A stretch of 64,000 nt of DNA from the NCBI RefSeq assembly GCF_900094735.1, contig NZ_FMBM01000003.1, positions 186,001 through 250,000 of the forward strand, given 5' to 3'. This document shows positions 56,444 through 64,000 of this stretch, in pieces. The stretch comes from Saliniramus fredricksonii (GTDB taxonomy: Bacteria; Pseudomonadota; Alphaproteobacteria; Rhizobiales; Beijerinckiaceae). The notes beneath the pieces were generated by a model. It saw nothing but the letters and a program-made list of their open reading frames with translations. It ran no database searches and was not told the DNA's origin. The stretch's first letter is position 1, and every line of letters begins with the position of its first letter. A program made the position numbers and the translations under genes.

Positions 56444-56505
56444 GTTTCTGGTCTCACATCCTGCTCGATACCCGCAATGGGTGTGCGTCGCCGTCAAGAG
56501 GCAAA

Positions 56506-56531
56506 GAGGGCGCGACCATGGCCGCGCCCTC
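56506..56531 (-). terminator. Hairpin between TRAP receptor and permease genes
   Basis: GAGGGCGCG (56506-56514) pairs with CGCGCCCTC (56523-56531) around an 8-base loop. Reading leftwards it is followed by TTTG. It sits between the receptor stop and the permease start and may attenuate permease expression or stabilise the receptor mRNA, as is common for binding-protein operons. Confidence 0.5.
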
Positions 56532-56561
56532 CCGATATGTCATGTGTTTCCCGTCATCCGC

Positions 56562-56966
56562 TCAGGGACGCAGGTGATCCGGAATGTCGAGACCGGCTTC
56601 CTCGTAATAACGCAGCGCGCCCGGATGCAGCGGCGCGGGCAGACCATTCGTGGCAACCTCGAGCGACATTTCATTGGTCGCCGGATGGATCGCCTGAAGG
56701 AACCCGAGGTTCTCGAAGATCGTCTTGGTGATCATGTAGACCACCTCTTCCGGCACCGTGTCATTCACGGCGAGGAAGTTCGGCTGCCCGACCGTGGTGA
56801 CATCCTCTTCCTGACCCGGATAGGTGCCCGCAGGAATTTCGAATGCGGTCCACAGGGAATCGAAATCGCCATTGGCCTCGGCGATCTGCTCATCGGTGAA
56901 GCCGAGCAGGGTCAGGTCACCCGGCATGGCAGCGAAGGCACGGGTGACACCACCCACGCCCAACTT
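56562..56966 (-). pseudogene. TAXI-TRAP receptor, 3' fragment
   Basis: C-terminal part of a TAXI-family solute receptor: TRAFAAMPGDLTLLGF, WTAFEIPAGTYPGQEEDV and PGALRYYEEAGLDIP are family-typical. It is cut from its 5' part (58858-59503) by an IS1634-family element. It could only be translated from an internal start, which would give no signal peptide. Confidence 0.88.
56961..56966. repeat. Target-site duplication, left copy
   Basis: CAACTT at 56961-56966 matches CAACTT at 58858-58863 on the far side of the insertion sequence, a 6-bp target duplication in the size range usual for IS1634-type elements. Confidence 0.6.
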
Positions 56967-58857
56967 AAACACCTGATTTCCGATAATTATGGATTTTCAA
57001 TGGGATAGGGGGCGCCTTCGCGCTTTTAGCACCACGGTCGGAGGGTCGTGCGGTCAAGCAGCTTCGGTTTCGGCGATGTTCGGCGGCAGCGCCACGCCGA
57101 CGGCGCGGAATACCGGCCCGACCTGACCGCTTACCGGGGTACGGATGGCAATGCTGCGTCCGTCCTTTTCGATTTTGCCGCTCTGCAGGCGGTCGAGATC
57201 ACGCAGGAGCGGGCGCCACTCGGGTTTGATCCCGGCTTCGGTGCAGCGGTCGAACAGCTCCTTGTGCAGCATCAGGGCGAGGAAGGAGCAGAAGACGTGG
57301 CCGCGGATGGCGGCATCGGATGAATGGAAGATCGGACGTGTCGAGAGCGTCGCCTTGGCGACACGAAACAGCGTCTCGACGGTGAGCAGGTCCCGGTAGC
57401 GCAGCATCGCCTGAAGCGGAGAAATCCTCGCGTTGGTGCGCAGGACGAAGATCCCGTCATAGCGGGCTTCCTCGGCGATCTTGCCGGCATCGATCTCGAA
57501 GGCATCACGCGTCGTGGTGTTGAGATAACGCCTGTAGGCGGAGTTGCCGACGAGGGCCTTGTCGCCCTTCTTCAACTGCGTATCGAGGGCAGCGATGATG
57601 GCCTGGCGGTCCTCGCGGTCCTTCTCGGCCTGCGCCTCGTTGCGGCAGACGATGTAGCGGACCCCGTCGACGACGACCTCCTTGGCGAAGAGCTGCGTCT
57701 CGCCCTGGCTGCGCTCGACGAGGAGCGGCGTGAGGGGTTGCGGATCGTCGAGAACCCGGCGCATGCGTGCGTCGGTGCGCTCGCGCACACCCAACACATA
57801 TTCCAGACCCTGTTCCTCTAGCGCCGTGATCGTGGCCTGCGAGATCATGCCCCGATCCGCCACGATGCAGGCTCGGGTGATACCGAAACGGCTGCGCAGC
57901 CGCTGCACGATCGGCAGCAGGATGGCGACATCGGCGGTGTTACCTGGCATCATCTCGGTGCAGACCGGGCGGCCATCGGCATCGACGATGACGGCGAGGA
58001 TCATCTGGTTGAGATCAGGGCGATGGTCCTTGGAATAGCCCCGTGCCCCCAGCGTCTCGCCGCCTTCGCCGTGGAAGGACAGGGAGGTCGTGTCCATGAA
58101 GACGATGGAGAGATCGGTAAACAGGTCGCGCCGGCGCGCAAACAGCGCCTCCTCGATCACGTCCTTGACGGTACGCGGCGAAAAGGGCGTCGCATCCTTC
58201 TGCTCGTCCTTTGGCAGATCTTCTCCGAGCCAGGCCATGGCCCGATAGAAATGGTGCAGCGACAGATCGTCGGCACCGGGAATGTCGTAATCCTGCATCC
58301 AGGACGCGCAGTCGCGATCCGAGCCGGAGACGAACAGACGGTGCAGCGTCGCGGTGAACACGGCCCGCTCCACCGGGAATTCGAAGCCGCGTTCCCCAAG
58401 CTGATCAGCGATCACCTGATCGATGCCGAGTTGCTGCCACAGGCGCCCGAAGAGCAGCGGCCCGCCGATGCGACGAGCTTCGTATCGCGCCACATCACCG
58501 TTGTTGATGGCATCCAGGACCATGGCCCGTTCCGTGAACCGTCCGACCGAGGCGGCCAGGCGATCGAGATCCTTGCTGGCGAGAACCGTTTCCTTGCGTC
58601 CGAGATTGCGGATGATGCGCTGCTTCGTGCGGCCACCCTCGCGGACATTCTCCACAAGGTAGATGTAGGTGTAGCCATTGATGGTCTTCTCGCGCACGAA
58701 CATGCCGAATTAGCATCTCAGAAACCTCCATTCGTCAAGCAATGAAACGCCTATTCTTACATTATTTAGCACCACACAAACTGACGCCCACCGACCCCAC
58801 CTCAATAACATCAATGGCTTACGGAAAAATGTTCCCGCTTCGTCCAATTCAACTGTT
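56967..58857 (-). mobile_element. IS1634-family insertion sequence
   Basis: About 1.89 kb between two CAACTT copies, with one transposase gene. The two ends read inward as AAACACCTGATTT and AACAGTTGAATT, a weak imperfect terminal inverted repeat. The edges are AT-rich compared with the transposase gene. Boundaries are inferred from the duplication and from where the receptor protein stops matching its family, so they may be off by a base or two. Confidence 0.75.
57054..58703 (-). CDS. IS1634-family transposase
   Basis: 549-residue DDE transposase of the IS4-like supergroup. The N-terminal part contains YIYLVENVREGGRTKQRII. The predicted catalytic triad is D204 (MDTTSLSF), D283 (VADRGMIS) and E443 (VETLFRVAKATL), with the YREK-type box (YRDLLTVETLFRVAK). 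Full length with no frameshift, so the element may still be mobile. It carries no passenger gene. Confidence 0.93.
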   Translation of the reverse strand: MFVREKTINGYTYIYLVENVREGGRTKQRIIRNLGRKETVLASKDLDRLAASVGRFTERAMVLDAINNGDVARYEARRIGGPLLFGRLWQQLGIDQVIADQLGERGFEFPVERAVFTATLHRLFVSGSDRDCASWMQDYDIPGADDLSLHHFYRAMAWLGEDLPKDEQKDATPFSPRTVKDVIEEALFARRRDLFTDLSIVFMDTTSLSFHGEGGETLGARGYSKDHRPDLNQMILAVIVDADGRPVCTEMMPGNTADVAILLPIVQRLRSRFGITRACIVADRGMISQATITALEEQGLEYVLGVRERTDARMRRVLDDPQPLTPLLVERSQGETQLFAKEVVVDGVRYIVCRNEAQAEKDREDRQAIIAALDTQLKKGDKALVGNSAYRRYLNTTTRDAFEIDAGKIAEEARYDGIFVLRTNARISPLQAMLRYRDLLTVETLFRVAKATLSTRPIFHSSDAAIRGHVFCSFLALMLHKELFDRCTEAGIKPEWRPLLRDLDRLQSGKIEKDGRSIAIRTPVSGQVGPVFRAVGVALPPNIAETEAA

Positions 58858-59503
58858 CAACTTGGGCCACGGGAACGCCGCCAGGGGTCGACATCGCGAC
58901 GATCTGGTTGTTCTGCAGCGCGTCGGCGGAAGGGTTGTAACCCATATAGACCAGCTCGTATTCGTCGAGCGGCATGCCGAGATTACCCATCAGAACGGTA
59001 TTGGAACCGAGCGTGCCGGAGCCCTGCGCACCCATCGAAACGGGCTCGCCCATCACATTCGCCATATCCGCGATGGTGCCGCTCTCGACATCCGATGAGC
59101 GCATCACGAAATGCTCGGTATTCTGCCACAAGCCGGTGATGGAGCGCAGATTCTCCTGCGGCCCTTCTTCCTCGAGCGGGCCCGTCCCGTTGCTGGCATA
59201 GGCGCCGAACAGGCCTTGCAGAATCGCGAAATCGACTTCGCCTTCACGCAGCAGGCGGACATTCTCGCCCGAGCCGGCAGAGCTGATCGCCGAGAGATCG
59301 ATGCCCTCGGTCGGCTGGAGACGCGTCTTGATCAGCGTCGCAATCGCAACGCCCACCGGATAATAGGTGCCGCCGGTCGAGGCCGTCGAGAGCAGGAAGC
59401 TCTGATCCTGGGCCTGGGCCTGCGAGGTCGGCATCGCGATGGCGACCGCCCCGACCATTGCCGATGCCAGAAGCGTACGGCGAAGAATGGTGCTGTTCTT
59501 CAT
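58858..59503 (-). pseudogene. TAXI-TRAP receptor, 5' fragment
   Basis: N-terminal part of the TRAP substrate receptor: start ATG 59503 with GGGAGGA upstream, signal peptide ending QAQAQ, then FLLSTASTGGTYYPVG and DFAILQGLFGAYAS, typical of TAXI proteins. The match stops after GGVPVAQV, and the frame continues only about 15 residues into the insertion sequence before a stop. Joining the two halves at the CAACTT copies leaves them one base out of register. Confidence 0.88.
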
Positions 59504-59768
59504 CAAATAAATCCTCCCTGTCATACAAAGCCACGGCCTTCAGCCACGCTTTATCTGGATTTCTACGGGTCCGGGCAAAGCCGGTCAACTGTCCGCCGAC
59601 GCAATAGGCTGCCCAAGTTTTCGGCACTTCACATATTGCAGCGCAGCAATTCATGCGGGTCATCATGAGGCGACGAAGCCGTGGATAAACGCGTGGAGAT
59701 TCGACTTGCGCGTCCGCTTGCAACATCGCACAAGCAGCAAAAAATCAAACACTGTGCGGAGGAAGACC

Positions 59769-60593
59769 ATGGAAGCATACGAGATCCGGGGCGGTGGCGG
59801 CCTGGCACTGCATGTACGCCGCTACGGAAACCGCGACGGAAGACCGATCGTCTTCCTGCATGGCTGGTCGCAACATCACCTCGCCTTCGCGCAGCAATAT
59901 GACGGCCCCCTCGCGCAGACACATGATCTGATCGGCGTCGATCTGCGCGGCCACGGCGCTTCCGACGCGCCCGCCGGCGCACAATATTACGCCGATGGCG
60001 AAGTCTGGGCGGATGATCTGCATGGCGTGATCGACCAGCTCGGGCTGGCTGCGCCGATCGTCGTCGCCTGGTCCTATGGCGGGCTCGTCCTTGCCGATTA
60101 CCTGCGCAAATACGGTGATGCTGGCCTCGGTGGCGTGAATTTCGTCGGCGCGGCGCTGGTCATCGGCAAGGATTATATCGGCCCCTATACGGGCGAGACT
60201 TTCGTCAGATACGCCGCGAAGGGCATGTCGAAGGATCCGGTGAAGGCGCTCTACGGCATGATCGATTTCGTCCATGCCTGCGCGGTCAGGCCGATCCCGC
60301 AAGCGACGATCGAGCGCTTCATCGCCTTCAACATGCTGGTGCGCGCGGATGTGCGCCGCGCCGTGAGCGCACGCGAGGCCGATTACCGGCCCGTTCTGGC
60401 CGACCTGAGCAAACCGGCCCTGTTCAGCCATGGCGCCGCCGATACGGTGATCATGCCGCAAATGACCAGCGAAGCGGCAGGGGTTGCTCCGAATGCGCGC
60501 ATCTCGTGGTACGCGGATGTTGGCCATATGCCCTTCATCGAGGATCAGGCCCGCTTCGATGCCGAGCTCGCCGCCTTCGCCGGGACCTGTTGA
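59769..60593 (+). CDS. Alpha/beta hydrolase
   Basis: 274-residue alpha/beta-hydrolase-fold enzyme of the esterase / cofactor-free haloperoxidase group. The oxyanion loop is LHGWSQHH, the nucleophile is S102 in AWSYGG, the acid is the Asp of HGAADTVIM and the catalytic His is in DVGHMPFIED. Start ATG 59769 has GGAGGAAG upstream. It diverges from the broken TAXI receptor gene. Substrate unknown. Confidence 0.9.
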   Translation: MEAYEIRGGGGLALHVRRYGNRDGRPIVFLHGWSQHHLAFAQQYDGPLAQTHDLIGVDLRGHGASDAPAGAQYYADGEVWADDLHGVIDQLGLAAPIVVAWSYGGLVLADYLRKYGDAGLGGVNFVGAALVIGKDYIGPYTGETFVRYAAKGMSKDPVKALYGMIDFVHACAVRPIPQATIERFIAFNMLVRADVRRAVSAREADYRPVLADLSKPALFSHGAADTVIMPQMTSEAAGVAPNARISWYADVGHMPFIEDQARFDAELAAFAGTC

Positions 60594-60744
60594 GAAAAGG
60601 GTTGCGGCAAAGGTTGCGGCGAGGGTTGCCGGCATGGGCGCAACGCGAAGTCGATCCGTCCCCGACGCGGCAAACATCACGGTGTCATAATTGGCATCGA
60701 AACTGCAGTCGGAATGTCGATGCCAGCGCCTTGAGGAAACCGTC

Positions 60745-61053
60745 ATGCCGAGCAGCAAGAGGAATGAAACCGGCTTTGATCCGATGGGGATCGCGCCCGT
60801 GATGATGCATTACTGGCGCGTCACCATGTTCGACATGCCGATGGCCTGCGCCCTCGGCATGAATGCCTGCATGACCCGCTGGATCGCGCATCAGCAGGAA
60901 TTCATGCGCAGCCTCACGGCCTCACGCGATCTCGACGACGTCACCACGGCCCAGAAGAAACTGGTCGCGGAAGCCATCGAGGATGCGCAGGCCAACACGG
61001 CTGCCTTCCAGCGCGACTTGCGCGCGACGCTGGAAGCCGCCCGCTTGAACTGA
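60745..61053 (+). CDS. Phasin-like small helical protein
   Basis: 102 residues, mostly helical, with a methionine-rich middle (MFDMPMACALGMNACM) and an amphipathic C-terminal helix (AVAEAIEDAQANTAAFQRDL in near form). It resembles polyhydroxyalkanoate-granule phasins in size and pattern, but the match is weak. ATG 60745 has GAGG eight bases upstream; the open frame from 60691 is leader. No PHA synthesis gene is nearby. Confidence 0.55.
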   Translation: MPSSKRNETGFDPMGIAPVMMHYWRVTMFDMPMACALGMNACMTRWIAHQQEFMRSLTASRDLDDVTTAQKKLVAEAIEDAQANTAAFQRDLRATLEAARLN

Positions 61054-61198
61054 AAGCGGAACCACGGGTGGCGTTGCGGACCGGTCCAGATCTCTGCAAA
61101 CGAAGCGGCTTCGGGTTTGCCGGCCTGATGATCCGCGAGGCCGCGCGGCGGGCAGGCACCGGGAAACTGGTCAGCTCCGATCGGAAGGCCTCAAACCC

Positions 61199-61240
61199 GG
61201 ACAGACCCGGACAGAGTTGGACAGACCTGGACAGACCTGG
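61199..61240. repeat. 10-bp tandem repeat, four units
   Basis: GGACAGACCC, GGACAGAGTT, GGACAGACCT and GGACAGACCT follow each other from 61199 to 61238, plus a partial fifth unit. It lies in the 300-base gap between the phasin-like gene and the converging histidine kinase. No gene is seen in that gap. Confidence 0.75.
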
Positions 61241-61357
61241 ATGATGTCGTCCTGCCGGGTGAGGCACCCATTGCACAGATGCGAATATCCGTTCAGGCCT
61301 CGCGGCGAAGACGAGGACGACCTGGCTCTGGAGTGGCCCGCCTGACGGTCGGCATCT

Positions 61358-62770
61358 TCACGATCGGCCCGCCGCCGGCAGATCCAGCACCGCAACGAGC
61401 CCCGGCGCGCCCTCCTCCAGCCGCAATGTGCCGCCGTGCAGCCGCGCCACCGCCGCGACGAGGGAGAGACCGAGGCCGAAACCGGGGCGGTTGCGGGAAT
61501 GCTCGAGGCGGATGAAGCGCCCCAGCACCCGCTCGCACTCTTCCTCGGGAATGCCCGGCCCATGATCGCGCAGGCTGATACGCACCCGTGCGCCGTCGCG
61601 CTCCGCGACGAGGCGGATGACTGCTTGCCCATCGTCATCACCATCCGGAGCGGCATATTTCAGAGCGTTGTCGATGAGATTGGTCAAGGCCTGCGCCAGC
61701 AGTTCCGGCGAGCCGCGCAACGGCAGATCCGGCGCGATCTGCGCATCAAGCCGCATGCCGGCTTCCTCGACGACGGCATCATAGAGTTCGGCGACATCGG
61801 TGGCGATATCGGAAGCATCGAAGTCGCGCACCAGATCCCCGGCATTGCCGGCTTCGAGCCGCGCGATCATCAGCAGTGCGTCGAACACGCGGATCAGATT
61901 GTCGCTCTCCTCGATCGCCCCTTCCAGCGCGGCACGCAATTCCTCCGGTGTGCGTGCCTCGCGCAGGGCGTCGTCGGCGCGGTTGCGCAGGCGGTTGAGC
62001 GGTGTCTTGAGATCATGGGCGATGTTGTCGGAGACCTGCCGCATTCCCGCCATCAGTTCCTCGATCCGCCCGAGCATGGTGTTCAGGCTCTCGGCCAGCC
62101 GGTCGAGTTCGTCGCCCGTCCCCGCAATGGCGAGGCGCCCGCCGAGATCGCCGGCCATGATCGAGCGTGTCGTCGAGGTCATCGCCTCGACCCGCCCAAG
62201 CAGACGCTTGGCCACGATCCAGCCGCCGACGCCGCCGAACAGAAAGACCCAGAAGAGCGACCAGATGAATGCGCGGCGCACCACGTCGCGCATGCGCTCG
62301 TTCTCTTCGATGTCACGCCCAACGAGCAGGCGATTGCCACCGGGCAGGTGGTAGACCCGCACCAATGCCCGGTGGATCCGCATCCCGTCCGCGCCGCTCA
62401 CCCGTTCGTAACGGATACGATGCTGACCCGGCTGCGCCAGCAGGCGCGGGGAAACCGCCTCGACATTGCCGGCGACGGGGCGTCCGGTGCGGGTCGTGAT
62501 CAGGTAGAGCGAGGCGGAGGGGCTGCGCGAGCGACGGTTCACGGTCCGCACCAGTTGCGGCAGCCCGCCACGTTCGAACTGCTCGGCGAGCCCGGTGATT
62601 TCCGCCTCGATCGTGGAAACCATCTGCTGGGTGACGAGGCGCTGGGCGTTCCATGTGACGTAGCCCAAAGTGAGGAAGATCGTCACCGCAAACATCACGA
62701 GGTAGAAGGCCGAGAGCTTGAAGGCACTCGTGCGCAGAAGCTTGGCGAGACTGTCGAGGAAGGCGCGCAC
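61358..62770 (-). CDS. HAMP-domain sensor histidine kinase
   Basis: 470-residue inner-membrane sensor kinase. Two helices (about 17-39 and 168-190) flank a periplasmic domain of about 130 residues, followed by HAMP (about 190-243), HisKA with phospho-acceptor H252 (SDNIAHDLKTPLNRLR), and HATPase_c with NLIDNALKYA, DHGPGIP and GFGLGLS. The GTG start follows the response-regulator stop directly (TGAGTG), so the two are translationally coupled. The signal is unknown; linkage to degP suggests envelope stress. Confidence 0.94.
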   Translation of the reverse strand: MRAFLDSLAKLLRTSAFKLSAFYLVMFAVTIFLTLGYVTWNAQRLVTQQMVSTIEAEITGLAEQFERGGLPQLVRTVNRRSRSPSASLYLITTRTGRPVAGNVEAVSPRLLAQPGQHRIRYERVSGADGMRIHRALVRVYHLPGGNRLLVGRDIEENERMRDVVRRAFIWSLFWVFLFGGVGGWIVAKRLLGRVEAMTSTTRSIMAGDLGGRLAIAGTGDELDRLAESLNTMLGRIEELMAGMRQVSDNIAHDLKTPLNRLRNRADDALREARTPEELRAALEGAIEESDNLIRVFDALLMIARLEAGNAGDLVRDFDASDIATDVAELYDAVVEEAGMRLDAQIAPDLPLRGSPELLAQALTNLIDNALKYAAPDGDDDGQAVIRLVAERDGARVRISLRDHGPGIPEEECERVLGRFIRLEHSRNRPGFGLGLSLVAAVARLHGGTLRLEEGAPGLVAVLDLPAAGRS

Positions 62771-63463
62771 TCAGCCGTCCTTCGCCGGATCGCGCAGCAT
62801 GTAGCCGGCGCCGCGTATGGTCTGGATCATGGCGTGGTCGAAACCGCGATCGATCTTCCCGCGCAGGCGCGAGACATGCACGTCGATGACATTGGTCTGC
62901 GGATCGAAATGATAATCCCAGACATTCTCCAGAAGCATCGTGCGCGTCACCACCTGGCCGGCATGACGCATCAGGTATTCCAGCAGGCGAAACTCGCGCG
63001 GCTGCAGATCGATGGCCTGCCCCGCACGCGCGACCGAGCGCGAGAGTCTGTCGAGGACGAGATCACCGACCGTGAACCGCGTCGGCTCCGCTTCCGCCTT
63101 GCCGGAACCGCGCCGGGCGAGCACCTCGATCCGGGCGAGCAGTTCGGAGAAGGCATAGGGCTTGGGCAGATAATCATCCCCGCCCGCGCGCAACCCCTTG
63201 ACCCGGTCATCCACCTGCCCGAGCGCGGAGAGGATCAGCACCGGCGTGGTGATGGACTGCTCGCGCAGGGAACGGATCAGCGACAGACCGTCGAGCTTGG
63301 GCAGCATGCGATCGACGATCAGCACGTCGTGGTCGCCCGCTTCAGCGAGCGCATAGCCGTCGAGCCCGTCATGGGCGACGTCGACCCCGTGGCCCGCCTC
63401 GCGCAGACCCTTGGCGAGATAGCGCGCAGCCTCGCGATCGTCTTCGATGATGAGTATCTTCAT
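62771..63463 (-). CDS. OmpR-family response regulator
   Basis: 230-residue DNA-binding regulator: receiver domain with acidic pocket E7-D8-D9 and phospho-acceptor D51 (LIVDRMLPKLDG), then an OmpR/PhoB winged-helix domain (LEYLMRHAGQVVTRTMLLENVW in part: VVTRTMLLENVW) ending GYMLRDPAKDG. ATG 63463. Cotranscribed with the kinase and probably with degP, whose stop is 112 bases upstream. Confidence 0.95.
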   Translation of the reverse strand: MKILIIEDDREAARYLAKGLREAGHGVDVAHDGLDGYALAEAGDHDVLIVDRMLPKLDGLSLIRSLREQSITTPVLILSALGQVDDRVKGLRAGGDDYLPKPYAFSELLARIEVLARRGSGKAEAEPTRFTVGDLVLDRLSRSVARAGQAIDLQPREFRLLEYLMRHAGQVVTRTMLLENVWDYHFDPQTNVIDVHVSRLRGKIDRGFDHAMIQTIRGAGYMLRDPAKDG

Positions 63464-63574
63464 GCGATCATGATAGCAAAGGCGCATCCGTTTGCGACAG
63501 CGCTTGAAGCAGGGCCGGGCCGCGCACCGGGGGCTGGGGGGCATGATCCCGGATTGCGGCCCGACCTCCTCGGA

Positions 63575-64000
63575 TCAGGCGTCGCTGAGACGCCCGATCT
63601 CGACACTGATTTCGCGCACGTCGCCGCGCCGCACGATCTCCAGCGTGATCGCCGTCCCCGGATCGATATCGGCGATCCGCCGAGACAGCGCCCGGTGGTC
63701 GGCGATGCTTTCGCCATCCACCGAGAGGATGATATCGCCGGATTCGAGCCCGGCTTCGTCGGCGGGGCTGTCCGGCTGTGGCTGAGCCACGAGCGCGCCC
63801 TGCGTATCGTCCCGACCCATGGCCTCGGCGATTTCCTGTGTCACCGGCTGGATCTGCACGCCGAGATAACCCCGGACCACCTCACCCTGTTCCATCAACG
63901 CAGTCACAACGTTGCTGGTGACATGGGCGGGAATGGCGAAGGCGATGCCGATATTGCCACCCGAGGGCGAGAAGATCGCCGTATTCACACCGACGACCTC
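63575..64000 (-). CDS. DegP/HtrA-family periplasmic serine protease (partial)
   Basis: C-terminal end of a Do/HtrA protease that degrades misfolded envelope proteins; the N-terminus and catalytic Ser/His/Asp lie outside the window. Visible are the end of the trypsin-like domain (NIGIAFAIPAHVTSNVV) and one PDZ domain (RGYLGVQIQPVTQEIAEA, ESGDIILSVDGESI). The protein stops right after this PDZ domain at IGRLSDA, whereas alphaproteobacterial DegP usually has a second PDZ. First gene of the degP-regulator-kinase row. Confidence 0.88.
   Translation of the reverse strand, partial: EVVGVNTAIFSPSGGNIGIAFAIPAHVTSNVVTALMEQGEVVRGYLGVQIQPVTQEIAEAMGRDDTQGALVAQPQPDSPADEAGLESGDIILSVDGESIADHRALSRRIADIDPGTAITLEIVRRGDVREISVEIGRLSDA

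Noticed and set aside
58743-58857. Small gene between the transposase start and the receptor fragment
   Set aside because: No open frame with a ribosome site; this is the AT-rich end of the insertion sequence.

Overview
The window is a high-GC alphaproteobacterial chromosome segment. Gene order and content (amidase next to rne, a ccmIEFH operon, DegP with a two-component pair, SpoU and RlmI-like methyltransferases, a BcsS-like protein) point to the Hyphomicrobiales (Rhizobiales). A BCCT osmolyte carrier paired with a universal stress protein, plus a TAXI-TRAP system, suggests a salt-exposed habitat. The genus cannot be told from the sequence alone.

Layout. 1-9.4 kb: N-acetylmuramoyl-alanine amidase (cut by the window edge), RNase E with a strong terminator, a class I aminotransferase, an integral membrane protein behind a perfect AT-rich operator-like palindrome, a small membrane protein, a TadD-like TPR lipoprotein and a membrane-anchored ClpP/SppA-fold hydrolase. 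9.5-16.5 kb: a BCCT transporter whose last helix is thrown out of frame by a 4-bp tandem duplication, its universal stress partner, RlmN flanked by two copies of a two-hairpin intergenic repeat, two GNAT-type/proline synthesis genes, and a BrnT-BrnA toxin-antitoxin pair with a clear promoter. 16.5-28.5 kb: housekeeping genes (PriA, DsbA-like oxidoreductase, BepA-like and HtpX-like M48 peptidases, LemA, SDR, two RNA methyltransferases, ABM monooxygenase, two-subunit CoA-transferase).

28.5-43.3 kb is the most unusual part: a tail-collar/Mdp protein, a 2,139-residue DUF4347/LEPR-motif cadherin-like repeat adhesin, a TolC-family outer-membrane lipoprotein, an RND-type adaptor, a GAF-like/HlyD membrane adaptor, a site-2-protease (M50) fused to a HlyD adaptor, and a DUF1176 protein. 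The last adaptor genes overlap by 1-4 bases. No ABC ATPase is present, so this looks like a type I-like export system in which the usual ATPase is replaced by the GAF-HlyD and M50-HlyD membrane proteins.

43.4-64 kb: a small lipoprotein, tRNA-Leu(CAG) with a textbook promoter, an AbrB-family permease, AspRS, RNase D, the ccmIEFH cytochrome c maturation operon, a BcsS-like protein with a 9-bp tandem repeat, a TRAP fused permease whose TAXI receptor gene is split by an IS1634-family insertion, an alpha/beta hydrolase, a phasin-like protein, and a DegP-response regulator-histidine kinase operon running off the right edge. Most genes are intact; the broken ones (BCCT C-terminus, TAXI receptor) both belong to solute uptake.
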